Shown one piece after another: positions 32,602 through 40,708 of a stretch of 64,000 nucleotides of DNA (positions are counted from its first letter, which is position 1; each line of letters begins with the position of its first letter). The stretch comes from Acidobacteriota bacterium (GTDB lineage Bacteria; Acidobacteriota; Blastocatellia; Pyrinomonadales; Pyrinomonadaceae). The DNA lies in contig JADJBB010000002.1 of assembly GCA_016703965.1 (NCBI GenBank), forward strand, positions 1 through 64,000, read 5' to 3'. The translations under genes were made by a program, and so were the position numbers. The notes beneath the pieces were generated by a model. It saw only the letters and a program-made list of their open reading frames with translations, was not told the DNA's origin and made no database searches.

Positions 32602-35600
32602 ACGGCTTTTATTTTTGACGATCATTTTATTAGCTTTGGCCTTGAATGCCAGCGGCCAGACGACCGAATTTACTTATCAGGGAAGCCTTAAGGATGGAGC
32701 AAATCTCGCCAGCGGAAACTACGACATGGAGTTTGCCATCTTTGACGCGGAAAGCGGCGGAACGCAGATCGGATCGTCGCAAACACGTTTGAATGTCGGC
32801 GTTTCCGCCGGGATATTCTCGGTCAAACTCGATTTTGGGGCGATCTTTCCGGGCCCCGACCGCTTCCTCGAGATCAGAGTTCGGAACGGCGGCGGAGCAT
32901 TTACGACGCTAAGTCCGCGGCAGCGAATCGGAAGTTCACCCTATGCCGTTAAAAGCCTAACAGCCGAATCCGCGGTTAGTGCGACGACGGCAACGTCCGC
33001 GACGAGTGCGACGACTGCCGGCAGTTTTACGGGGAATTTGGCTGGTGACGTCACCGGAACGCAGTCCGCCACCACGGTTGCCCGTCTGCAGGGCAAAAAT
33101 GTTGCAAACACCAACCCGGCCACTGGCCAGGTCCTTAAATACAACGGAACTACCAGCCAGTGGGAACCAGCCACGGACGAAACCGCGAGCGGCAGCGGCG
33201 GTGGAACAATAACAGGCGTTACTGCTGGAACCGGGCTCGCGGGCGGCGGCAATTCCGGAAATGTCGCCTTAAGCATCGCCAACGGCGGCGTCGGCACGGC
33301 CCAACTTGCCGATAGCAACGTCACCGATCCCAAAATATTCTCGGTGAGCGCCACCAAAATAATCGGGGCGGTCGCAAATTCCCAACAATTGGGCGGCATC
33401 GCTGCCAATCAGTACGTGCAGACCAATGACTCGCGATTGACCGATGCACGGCCGCCGACGCCTGGCAGTCCAAATTATATTCAAAATACGAACGGCCAAC
33501 AGCCGTCCAGTAATTTTAATATTTCCGGGATCGGTACAGCGAATACGTTCAATGCTGTATCCCAATTCAACATCGGCGGACTTCGCGTCTTTTCCGTGGC
33601 GGGCACCAATAATGTCTTTGCCGGTACGGGAACGGGCGGAAATAACACGGGTTTTGAAAATTCGTTTTTTGGCTATTTCGCCGGGAATGCCAATACGGGC
33701 GGAACAAATAACACGTTCACGGGGGCAAACGCCGGTCTATCGAATACGAGTGGAGCTCAGAATACATTTCTCGGATCTTCGGCCGGACGCCTCAATACCG
33801 TCGGCCAAAGCAATACATTTGTGGGAACGGTCGCCGGTCAGAGTAACGTCACTGGTGGTAATAACTCTTTTTTCGGTAACGCTGCCGGTGCGGCAAATAC
33901 TAGCAGTAATAATTCATTTTTCGGAGCCTTCGCCGGTAGTAGTAATGCGGGCGGACAGGGGAATTCCTACTTTGGGACAAACGCGGGCGACGCGAGCACG
34001 GAAGGTGACAATAACGCGTTCTTTGGCTTTAGTTCAGGATTCCGAAACACGATCGGGAATCGGAATTCATTTTTTGGCAAGGGCGCCGGATTTGAGAATT
34101 TGAATGGAGACAGCAACGCTTTTTTTGGCGCCGATGCCGGAAACAAGAATACCTCCGCCGATTCAAATTCATTTTTTGGAACCTCCGCCGGCATCAACAC
34201 AACAACTGGTGGATCTAATCTCTTTGCAGGCTCAAACGCCGGGAATCAAAACACGACCGGGGCCAGCAATACATTCGTTGGTGGTTTTGCGGGCCAGGGA
34301 AACAACGGCGGATCGAATAATACTCTAGTTGGACGCTCGGCGAACGTCGGCTCCGACAACCTTAGCTTCGCATCGGCGTTCGGTTCCAATGCAGTGGTCA
34401 GCACCAGCAATACCGTTGTGTTAGGCCGCAATCTCGACACCGTGCAGATACCTGGAAATCTGACCGTCGCCGGCACATTCACTGGGCCCGTTGCGGCTGG
34501 CAGCGCCAATTACGTTCAGAATACGACCGTCCAGCAGGCTTCAACCAATTTCAATGTCTCGGGAAACGGTACGGCCGGCGGCACATTGTCGGCGAATAAT
34601 GTTAATGCCTCGAACCAATTCAATCTTGGAGGTTTTCACATACTAAGCCGCCCCGGTACTGGCAATCTCTTTGCCGGGCTTCAGGCCGGACAGTCGAATA
34701 CGGGTACCCAAAACTCCTTTTTCGGCCATCTTTCCGGTAGTCAAAACAGCAGCGGAGTTCTGAATGCCTTTTTTGGGTACCTTTCCGGTCAAAACACTAC
34801 GACGGGCAGCAGCAACGCTTTTTTTGGTGCGGATGCGGGGAAGGCTAACGTCAGCGGCGCGGGAAACTCTTTCTTTGGACGAGCCGCCGGTCAGGATAAT
34901 ATCACCGGAGATTACAATTCCTTTTTTGGCTTTTCCGCCGGCCCCGCCAGTGTTGTCGGCACGGGGAACGCGTTTATTGGCTACCAATCGGGCCAGGGGA
35001 GCACCGCCGGCGATGAAAATGCATTTGTCGGCTACCGCAGCGGCTTTAACAACACGCTCGGCGACAACAACACACTGATCGGGTCGAATGCGGACGTTAC
35101 GTCAGGCAATCTGTCATTTGCTGCAGCGATCGGTTCCGGCGCGACCGTCAGTTCAAGCAATACGATCGCTCTAGGACGCAGCGGTGGGCAGGATACCGTT
35201 CGCATACCCGGCGATCTATTTGTTCTGAATGGGACGGATGCCGAGCCCGGCTCGGGCGGCTACATTATTTCGGGGCTCACCAGTTCGACAAACATTGTCA
35301 TCGACAATAACGAGATCATGGCCCGCAACAATGGGGCAACCGCCACACTTGCCTTAAATGCCGACGGCGGAAATGTTCACCTGATACAGGGCGGAACTGG
35401 AAATGTCGGCATCGGCACAACCGCACCGGATCAAAAACTCACAGTCAACGGCAATGCATCAAAAACCGGCGGAACGAGTTGGGCCGTTTTTTCGGATGAG
35501 CGGCTGAAGAACATAAAGGGTCAATTCTCACTTGGGCTCGACGTTATTAAGCGACTCCAGCCGATCAGATTCGAATACCGGGCGGACAACCCGTTGGGCC

Positions 35601-35860
35601 TCGCTGCTGCCGGCGAACAGATCGGCTTTAGTGCGCAGGAAGTGCAAAAGATACTTCCCGAGGCAGTAACCACGAGCCGCGATGGCTATTTGCAGCTCAA
35701 CGTCGACCCGATCCTGTGGACAATGCTCAACGGGATCAAGGAGCACGAGTCTGAGATGGAAAAGCTGCGAAACCAGGTTCGTGAGCAAAATGCACTGATC
35801 GATGCTCTCAAAAAAGCCCTGTGTGAAATGAATCCATCATCGGAGATCTGTAAAAAGTAA
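32591..35860 (+). CDS. Giant surface repeat protein with C-terminal S74 intramolecular chaperone
   Basis: 1089 residues. Signal peptide FLTIILLALALNASGQ, then a ~110-residue beta domain (TEFTYQGSLKDGANLASGNY), a Thr/Ala/Ser/Gly-rich linker, then two long arrays (~355-580 and ~705-835) of a ~20-residue unit of the form N-x-FFG-x2-AG-x2-NT-x-G, resembling the YadA-type head repeat NTAxG-x-AG. The C-terminus is a Peptidase_S74/endosialidase chaperone domain: FSDERLKNIKGQFSLGLDVI, IGFSAQEVQKILPEAV, and a trimeric coiled coil EMEKLRNQVREQNALIDALK. It should fold as a trimer, with self-cleavage before the SDERLK region. A cell-surface or extracellular fibre is likely. Confidence 0.85.
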   Translation: MKNRRLLFLTIILLALALNASGQTTEFTYQGSLKDGANLASGNYDMEFAIFDAESGGTQIGSSQTRLNVGVSAGIFSVKLDFGAIFPGPDRFLEIRVRNGGGAFTTLSPRQRIGSSPYAVKSLTAESAVSATTATSATSATTAGSFTGNLAGDVTGTQSATTVARLQGKNVANTNPATGQVLKYNGTTSQWEPATDETASGSGGGTITGVTAGTGLAGGGNSGNVALSIANGGVGTAQLADSNVTDPKIFSVSATKIIGAVANSQQLGGIAANQYVQTNDSRLTDARPPTPGSPNYIQNTNGQQPSSNFNISGIGTANTFNAVSQFNIGGLRVFSVAGTNNVFAGTGTGGNNTGFENSFFGYFAGNANTGGTNNTFTGANAGLSNTSGAQNTFLGSSAGRLNTVGQSNTFVGTVAGQSNVTGGNNSFFGNAAGAANTSSNNSFFGAFAGSSNAGGQGNSYFGTNAGDASTEGDNNAFFGFSSGFRNTIGNRNSFFGKGAGFENLNGDSNAFFGADAGNKNTSADSNSFFGTSAGINTTTGGSNLFAGSNAGNQNTTGASNTFVGGFAGQGNNGGSNNTLVGRSANVGSDNLSFASAFGSNAVVSTSNTVVLGRNLDTVQIPGNLTVAGTFTGPVAAGSANYVQNTTVQQASTNFNVSGNGTAGGTLSANNVNASNQFNLGGFHILSRPGTGNLFAGLQAGQSNTGTQNSFFGHLSGSQNSSGVLNAFFGYLSGQNTTTGSSNAFFGADAGKANVSGAGNSFFGRAAGQDNITGDYNSFFGFSAGPASVVGTGNAFIGYQSGQGSTAGDENAFVGYRSGFNNTLGDNNTLIGSNADVTSGNLSFAAAIGSGATVSSSNTIALGRSGGQDTVRIPGDLFVLNGTDAEPGSGGYIISGLTSSTNIVIDNNEIMARNNGATATLALNADGGNVHLIQGGTGNVGIGTTAPDQKLTVNGNASKTGGTSWAVFSDERLKNIKGQFSLGLDVIKRLQPIRFEYRADNPLGLAAAGEQIGFSAQEVQKILPEAVTTSRDGYLQLNVDPILWTMLNGIKEHESEMEKLRNQVREQNALIDALKKALCEMNPSSEICKK

Positions 35861-35879
35861 GAAACAAGGAGTAGAAAAA

Positions 35880-36536
35880 ATGAATAACAAAAAGCATGTA
35901 TCGCTTAGCATCGGGGTAATACTTTTAACCGTGGTGATAGGAGTTTCGCTGCCGCAGACCGGGCATAGCAACGCTGCCGCGATGGCCCCCGATAAGGATG
36001 TTCGCGTCATCAACACGCCAACCGAAGCTGTGCCTGTCAACGTGATCGGTACGCATACCGTCAACGCGACCCAGCAGGGAACCTGGAATGTCGGTTTGGT
36101 CGGTACGCCGCCAGTCAGGATCACTAATGGTGAAACGAATCCTGTCGTGATCCGCGATGCGAACTTTAACGCCCAAACGCCGTATCAGGCATCGGTCGAT
36201 TTGATCATTGGGCCAGGACAAGGCGGCGAGAATGCTGATATCTCAGTTCCGCCGGGCAAGCTTTTCGTAATCGAGCATGTTTCTGCTTTTTCGTCCACAA
36301 ATCAGACGCTAGATACGTTCGCGTTGTTGACCCACATCGCACCTGATCCCATTCTACGTACGCACTATCTGAATAACGATCGCCGCCAACTTACGACCGG
36401 TGGAATCTACACCGTCAGCGAATCGCTCAAGCTCTACGCGGACGCGCCGGGTGTCGCGGTGAGAGCAACACGTCTCGGATCGACCGATTCGGTAACGATA
36501 CGCTACACCGTTTCCGGCTACCTTCTCGACAAATAG
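35880..36536 (+). CDS. Secreted beta-rich protein, unknown
   Basis: 218 residues with signal peptide (SLSIGVILLTVVIGVSLP). N-terminal repeats VINTPTEAVPVNVIGTHTVN, then TQQGTWNVGLVGTPPVRITN. A second domain (~105-215) starts ASVDLIIGPGQGGENADISV and ends SVTIRYTVSGYLLDK. It sits 19 nt after the S74 repeat protein, so the two are almost surely co-transcribed. Its NVIGT/NVGLVGTPPV words resemble phage or contractile-system fibre connectors, but the resemblance is too weak to name a family. Confidence 0.6.
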   Translation: MNNKKHVSLSIGVILLTVVIGVSLPQTGHSNAAAMAPDKDVRVINTPTEAVPVNVIGTHTVNATQQGTWNVGLVGTPPVRITNGETNPVVIRDANFNAQTPYQASVDLIIGPGQGGENADISVPPGKLFVIEHVSAFSSTNQTLDTFALLTHIAPDPILRTHYLNNDRRQLTTGGIYTVSESLKLYADAPGVAVRATRLGSTDSVTIRYTVSGYLLDK

Positions 36537-36569
36537 CGATCCTAGCAGCGATCTCATAGAATAAATGCC

Positions 36570-36971
36570 GTGGAACCGATCACCTTCGAACCCGGCGGCA
36601 TTTATTCTTGGGATAACGTCAGCGACGTCCACAAGGTCCGCAACGGCATCTATCAGCGAAATGGCCGGCTGATCTCGCTGCTTACCGATTTTGGCCGGAT
36701 CAATCCGTGCTATCCGGATTTCCACGGGGATACTACGGATGTGATCCATTACACGGGCTACGGCCGCCGCGGCAACCAAAAGCTGGAAGCGTCGAACCGC
36801 GCGTTACTTGACGCGATCGAAAGCAAGGCCACCGTTCCTCTCTTCAACAAACTCGCGCCCGGCCGTTGGGAATATCTTGGCCGTTGGCAAGTCACTGACG
36901 GCGTTTACATTCTTGACGAAAATGCGGGTAGAATGGTGTGGAAATTTACTCTAAATAGAGCTGACGATTGA
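36570..36971 (+). CDS. Stand-alone SRA-like (ScoMcrA-type) domain protein
   Basis: 133 residues from a GTG; the nearest ATG (36565) is in another frame. The core YTGYGRRGNQKLEASNRALL matches the YDG/SRA hallmark (Y-x-G-x-G-x2-G-x-Q-x3-N-x-AL), followed by VPLFNKLAPGRWEYLGRWQV, as in the SRA domains of McrA-like modified-DNA endonucleases. No nuclease (HNH) domain is attached. An SRA fold binds 5-methylcytosine or phosphorothioate DNA. Its function alone is unclear: a reader of modified DNA or a restriction-system remnant. It follows the secreted protein by 33 nt. Confidence 0.6.
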   Translation: MEPITFEPGGIYSWDNVSDVHKVRNGIYQRNGRLISLLTDFGRINPCYPDFHGDTTDVIHYTGYGRRGNQKLEASNRALLDAIESKATVPLFNKLAPGRWEYLGRWQVTDGVYILDENAGRMVWKFTLNRADD

Positions 36972-36974
36972 GTT

Positions 36975-37568
36975 ATGAATCCAAATCTTCGGAAGATCTT
37001 GTTGGGCTTTACCCTCGTGATGTCATGCGCATTGTTTGCCGGCAAAGCTTCGGCACAGATGGCTGCTATCGCAGCGGTCGACGAACCTGAACCCGCCGCC
37101 GAGGCGAGCGGTTCGGCCGGGAGATCTGCCGGCAAACAGGCGACCCAAAACACCAAACCAAAGAGCGGCGGCAATGCTCAAAAAGCCGCTTCGACAGCAA
37201 AGAAGCCGAAGTCCTCGACAATTTCGAAATCAAATCCGTCACCTCCGCCGCCACCTGCGGTTTTCAAGGGGCCAGTACTCGGCGACAAATATACTTTCCT
37301 TAATTTCGAGGTCGCCTCGGCCGAAAAGCCGTATTACACACGAGCCGCAAAAGCCAGCGGTGCAAAAGGCCTCGTTCAGGTCGAGGTTTTGGTCAACACC
37401 GACGGCTCCGTGATCTCGGCAAAACCACGCACCGGCAGCAAAGAGCTCTGGCCCGAAGCCGAACGAGCCGCACTCGCCACAAAATTCAACCGCCCAACCG
37501 CCGACGGCCGCCCAGCGCGAGCGACCGGCTTTCTCGTCTACAGATTCGGGCCCGCTGAAGATGAATAG
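36975..37568 (+). CDS. TonB C-terminal domain protein
   Basis: 197 residues. Signal peptide or signal anchor (ILLGFTLVMSCALFAGKASA), a Lys/Ser/Pro-rich periplasmic linker (~45-100, SNPSPPPPPAVFKGP) and a TonB-C-like domain (~110-195): YYTRAAKASGAKGLVQVEVL, NTDGSVISAKPRTGSKEL, AALATKFNRP. It could energise an outer-membrane receptor or act as a periplasmic protein-interaction module. The gene begins 3 nt after the SRA-like gene, indicating one transcript. Confidence 0.75.
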   Translation: MNPNLRKILLGFTLVMSCALFAGKASAQMAAIAAVDEPEPAAEASGSAGRSAGKQATQNTKPKSGGNAQKAASTAKKPKSSTISKSNPSPPPPPAVFKGPVLGDKYTFLNFEVASAEKPYYTRAAKASGAKGLVQVEVLVNTDGSVISAKPRTGSKELWPEAERAALATKFNRPTADGRPARATGFLVYRFGPAEDE

Positions 37569-37625
37569 ACTACACTGCGGCCGACCGCTGTCACAAAAAC
37601 CACGCGCCTCACAGCGAGCAGAGAT

Positions 37626-39824
37626 CTAGATGATCAATTTCGCAAGTTGTTTAGCAAAGTCCTTTGCGGCATTCTCGTCGGGCGTGGAACTGAAAACACC
37701 AAAACTTCGGTCCTTCTTTATCCGGAACAGAATACGGATGTTCTCGGGCCGGTTGCCGATCGCCGGAACTACGGTAAAGACGATAAGCTCTCCCCGCAGA
37801 TTCGCATTCGACTGGTCATTTGCCGTGACCTGGCCGGTGATCCGGTCTGTCAGTTCGAATCCGATCAAAAAGTCCGCACTTTGCTCGCTAGCCGCGGGCT
37901 GCAGCTGAGGAATTTCCTTCGTCAGTGTGGCTGAGATCTTGCTCTTTATCGAAAAATCATTGCTAACGACAAAGAACGTCCGAGCCCGTGCGATCTCATT
38001 GATGCTTCCGGGCTGAGCGGCGGCTATAACCTGTTGAAACCCGGTTAATGGAGCCTGCGACCTAGGGATCGTTGGCGGCACGGCCGCGGTAGTGCCGCCA
38101 CCACAATCGCGAGCGTTGATGAAGAAATTTCCGATCTTCTGGTTGAACCTATCGGCAACGTCAATATCAAACGTCACATTATTCCTCTGCTCGGGGGATC
38201 CGCAGTATCCCTGCAACATCGCTGGTTTTAGGGTCTGTTCAACCTGGCCGATAGAAACATTTTGTTTCGCGAGATTTGGCGTTCTGGCACGGATCACGAG
38301 CGACTCGCTGTTACCAATTTGTTGGCATCCCGATCGACAAATGGAAAACGCATCAAATAGCTGTATATCCCCGACTGTAAGTGGCAGTTTTGCCCGGTTC
38401 TCGGCAGCTAACTGATTTAGGAATCGAGCATTTTGCGAAACCGACGGGGCCATCGGAACGGATAGCTGATCGATCTTAAGTCGAGCGAGCGATGAGAACT
38501 GGCCATTCGGGAAACTCTGCAGATAGCTTTGAAAGTCCGAAACGCGCTGACTATTCTTTACCGCGTCCCAGAATTGCTGATCGGCTCCGTTGCCCGCGTT
38601 CATAGGAGGCTGAAAAGTTCCTCCGCTCTGACTTAACTGATCGATCTTCAGACGGGCGACTGCGACGAACTGCCCGTTTGGAAAGTTGTTGAGATAGCTT
38701 TGGTAATCCGAAACGCGCTGGCTGTTTTTGACGGCATCCCAGAATATCTGATCCTGGCTGATGGCTGACGGCGCCGTGACCGGCATTGTACTTTGGTTCA
38801 GCTGATCAATCTTTAACCGAGCCAGCGGTACGAACTGTCCGTTGGGGAAGTTCTGTAGATAACTTTGATAGTCCTGGACGCGCTGGCTGGCCTTGATCGC
38901 GTCCCAAAATTGTTGATCCGGGGAGCTGCCCGTCGATGCGATAGGCGGCTGGAATGTCGGTGCCGATGGTGCGAGTTGGTCGATCTTTAACCGGGCCAAT
39001 GCGGTGAACTGTCCATTTGGAAAATTCTGCAAATACGCCTGATAATCCTGAACTCGCTGACTTGTCTTGATCGCGTCCCAGAACTGTTGGTCCGCCGATC
39101 CGCCTGACGGATCGACCGGTAAAGGAGATCCTGCTATGGTCGGCTTCGGTACCCTTATCGCCCAAAGTCCGCCCACGCTGGCGGGTTGAGGACGATTATG
39201 AGATGCATCTCCAAAGAACAGGCCGCGGCTAAAATAGCTGAAGCTGGCGTCCGCTGCCGGTGAAACGACATTCCACGCTGCGAAATCACGAGCCGCTCCC
39301 GAGCCGGTGTCGTTCCATATCTCGCTGCCGGGATTTGCGGCTCCGAGAAAGCTTTGTTGAACGCAGACTACCTCATCCAGCGCCGGTTTTACACGGCTGC
39401 CGCTGGCGACGTCTCCCATCGAGCTGAATCCGCTCGGGCACACCGGCCGCCACACCGACGCATCCTGGGCAGATCCGGAACCAGAGTCATCCCAAACTAA
39501 AATGTAGTCGACCGGCCGTGCGAGAGGAGCGCCGCTTCGCGCACGCACGACCATCGTCGCTTCGGTCGGGTTTCCATAACCCCGTTTCACATGGTGTCCG
39601 ACACGGAACCAGCCGCTGGCCGGTTCGGGGCGCCAAAACGAAACGTCGGCAGCGGCTCCGCTGCCCTTGTCCGTCCAAACGAGGCTGTAACTGCGAGTAA
39701 AATCAATATCAAGTCCCGCCGATTGCACCGATTGAGCGTTGGCGATCGTCGATGATGTGATCGCTGAGATCCAAATAACGAATATCGGCAACGAAACCAT
39801 GATTGACCGTCTACACTTTTTCAT
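37626..39824 (-). CDS. Secreted Vps62-like protein with four FW-x-YL-x-F repeats
   Basis: 732 residues with signal peptide (VSLPIFVIWISAITSSTIANA). Residues ~45-225 carry Vps62/DUF946-type modules: VWTDKGSGAAADVSFWRPEP, VWDDSGSGSAQDASVWRPVC, IWNDTGSGAARDFAAW. Residues ~245-455 hold four near-identical ~39-residue repeats (QQFWDAIKTSQRVQDYQAYL, QNFPNGQFTALARLKIDQL) joined by Pro/Ser/Thr linkers of ~20 residues. A similar motif is found next to caspase-like domains in other bacteria. The C-terminal ~270 residues are an unknown beta/alpha region. It is convergent with the TonB-like gene. Confidence 0.75.
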   Translation of the reverse strand: MKKCRRSIMVSLPIFVIWISAITSSTIANAQSVQSAGLDIDFTRSYSLVWTDKGSGAAADVSFWRPEPASGWFRVGHHVKRGYGNPTEATMVVRARSGAPLARPVDYILVWDDSGSGSAQDASVWRPVCPSGFSSMGDVASGSRVKPALDEVVCVQQSFLGAANPGSEIWNDTGSGAARDFAAWNVVSPAADASFSYFSRGLFFGDASHNRPQPASVGGLWAIRVPKPTIAGSPLPVDPSGGSADQQFWDAIKTSQRVQDYQAYLQNFPNGQFTALARLKIDQLAPSAPTFQPPIASTGSSPDQQFWDAIKASQRVQDYQSYLQNFPNGQFVPLARLKIDQLNQSTMPVTAPSAISQDQIFWDAVKNSQRVSDYQSYLNNFPNGQFVAVARLKIDQLSQSGGTFQPPMNAGNGADQQFWDAVKNSQRVSDFQSYLQSFPNGQFSSLARLKIDQLSVPMAPSVSQNARFLNQLAAENRAKLPLTVGDIQLFDAFSICRSGCQQIGNSESLVIRARTPNLAKQNVSIGQVEQTLKPAMLQGYCGSPEQRNNVTFDIDVADRFNQKIGNFFINARDCGGGTTAAVPPTIPRSQAPLTGFQQVIAAAQPGSINEIARARTFFVVSNDFSIKSKISATLTKEIPQLQPAASEQSADFLIGFELTDRITGQVTANDQSNANLRGELIVFTVVPAIGNRPENIRILFRIKKDRSFGVFSSTPDENAAKDFAKQLAKLII

Positions 39825-40137
39825 TTTTTATCCTCTCAAGCATTCGTGGCAAAACGAATTGTTCGACCACATTTTTTCTGAATGATCTTTCCCAAAAATG
39901 ACGGGATCCGGATTCTCAAAAAATAGGCTTCCGAGCATCTTTATTCCCTTCGATAAATTATTGGGACTCTATCCAAATAAACGAGAGGCGCAAGAAAAAA
40001 GAGACATTTCAGCAGAAGATCTCTTCAATATTATGGATCAGGTGCATCGGCATTCTTCGTTAACTGGAAACGCAAACCGAGTGCGTATTTGTCTATTGGG
40101 AAAATAGTCTATAATGAACATTTCCAGACACCGGCAA
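39825..40137. other. Gene-poor gap
   Basis: Between the Vps62-like gene and the sigma factor this 313-nt AT-rich stretch shows no convincing gene; a 69-residue frame (39898-40107) has no initiation signal or protein character. It should carry the two divergent promoters. Confidence 0.5.
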
Positions 40138-40701
40138 ATGAGCGAACGATCACCGAATGAGATCACCCAACTCTTGCGCGAATGGAGCTTGGGCGACGAG
40201 CTGGCACTCGAGAACCTGATGCCGCTCGTCTATGCCGAATTGCATCTCATGGCCCGGCGGTATATGCAGAGCCAGCCGAGCGGGCATACCTTACAGCCGA
40301 CAGCTCTGATCCATGAAATGTACGTCAAACTCGCCGGTCAGGAGGAGCAAAACTGGCAGAACCGAGCCCATTTTTTCGGGGTGGCGTCGAAGGCAATGCG
40401 TCACATATTGGTTGACCACGCGCGAAATCGCAGTTCGAGGAAACGATCCGGCGGACAGCGAGTGGATCTTAACGAAGAAATGATCATTTCCGACGAGCGC
40501 TCGGATGGGCTTGTCGAGCTTGATGAAGCTCTGACGAGGCTTTCCCTGATCGACGAACGGAAGGGCCGAGTGGTCGAAATGAAATACTTTGGCGGCCTAA
40601 GCAACGAAGAAATGGCCCAGGTCTTGAAAGTGACCACTAAAACCGTCATCCGCGATTGGCAATTCGCGAGAACCTGGCTTTTGCGGGAACTATCGAACTA
40701 A
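40138..40701 (+). CDS. ECF sigma factor (TIGR02999 acidobacterial/planctomycete type)
   Basis: 187 residues from the ATG at 40138; an in-frame ATG at 40114 adds eight residues not typical of the family. Region 2: NEITQLLREWSLGDELALEN, AELHLMARRYMQSQ and the family hallmark LQPTALIHEMYVKLAGQ, plus FFGVASKAMRHILVDHARNR. Region 4: MKYFGGLSNEEMAQVLKVTT, KTVIRDWQFARTWL. It directs RNA polymerase to unknown stress promoters. The kinase gene begins 7 nt downstream, a pairing in which the kinase probably controls the sigma factor by phosphorylation in place of an anti-sigma factor. Confidence 0.93.
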   Translation: MSERSPNEITQLLREWSLGDELALENLMPLVYAELHLMARRYMQSQPSGHTLQPTALIHEMYVKLAGQEEQNWQNRAHFFGVASKAMRHILVDHARNRSSRKRSGGQRVDLNEEMIISDERSDGLVELDEALTRLSLIDERKGRVVEMKYFGGLSNEEMAQVLKVTTKTVIRDWQFARTWLLRELSN

Positions 40702-40708
40702 ACACTCA

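Noticed and set aside
33650..35090. Regular repeats that could suggest a CRISPR array
   Set aside because: They are in-frame protein repeats of about 20 residues, not near-identical DNA units with unique spacers.
39898..40107. 69-residue frame before the sigma factor
   Set aside because: No initiation signal and no protein-like composition.
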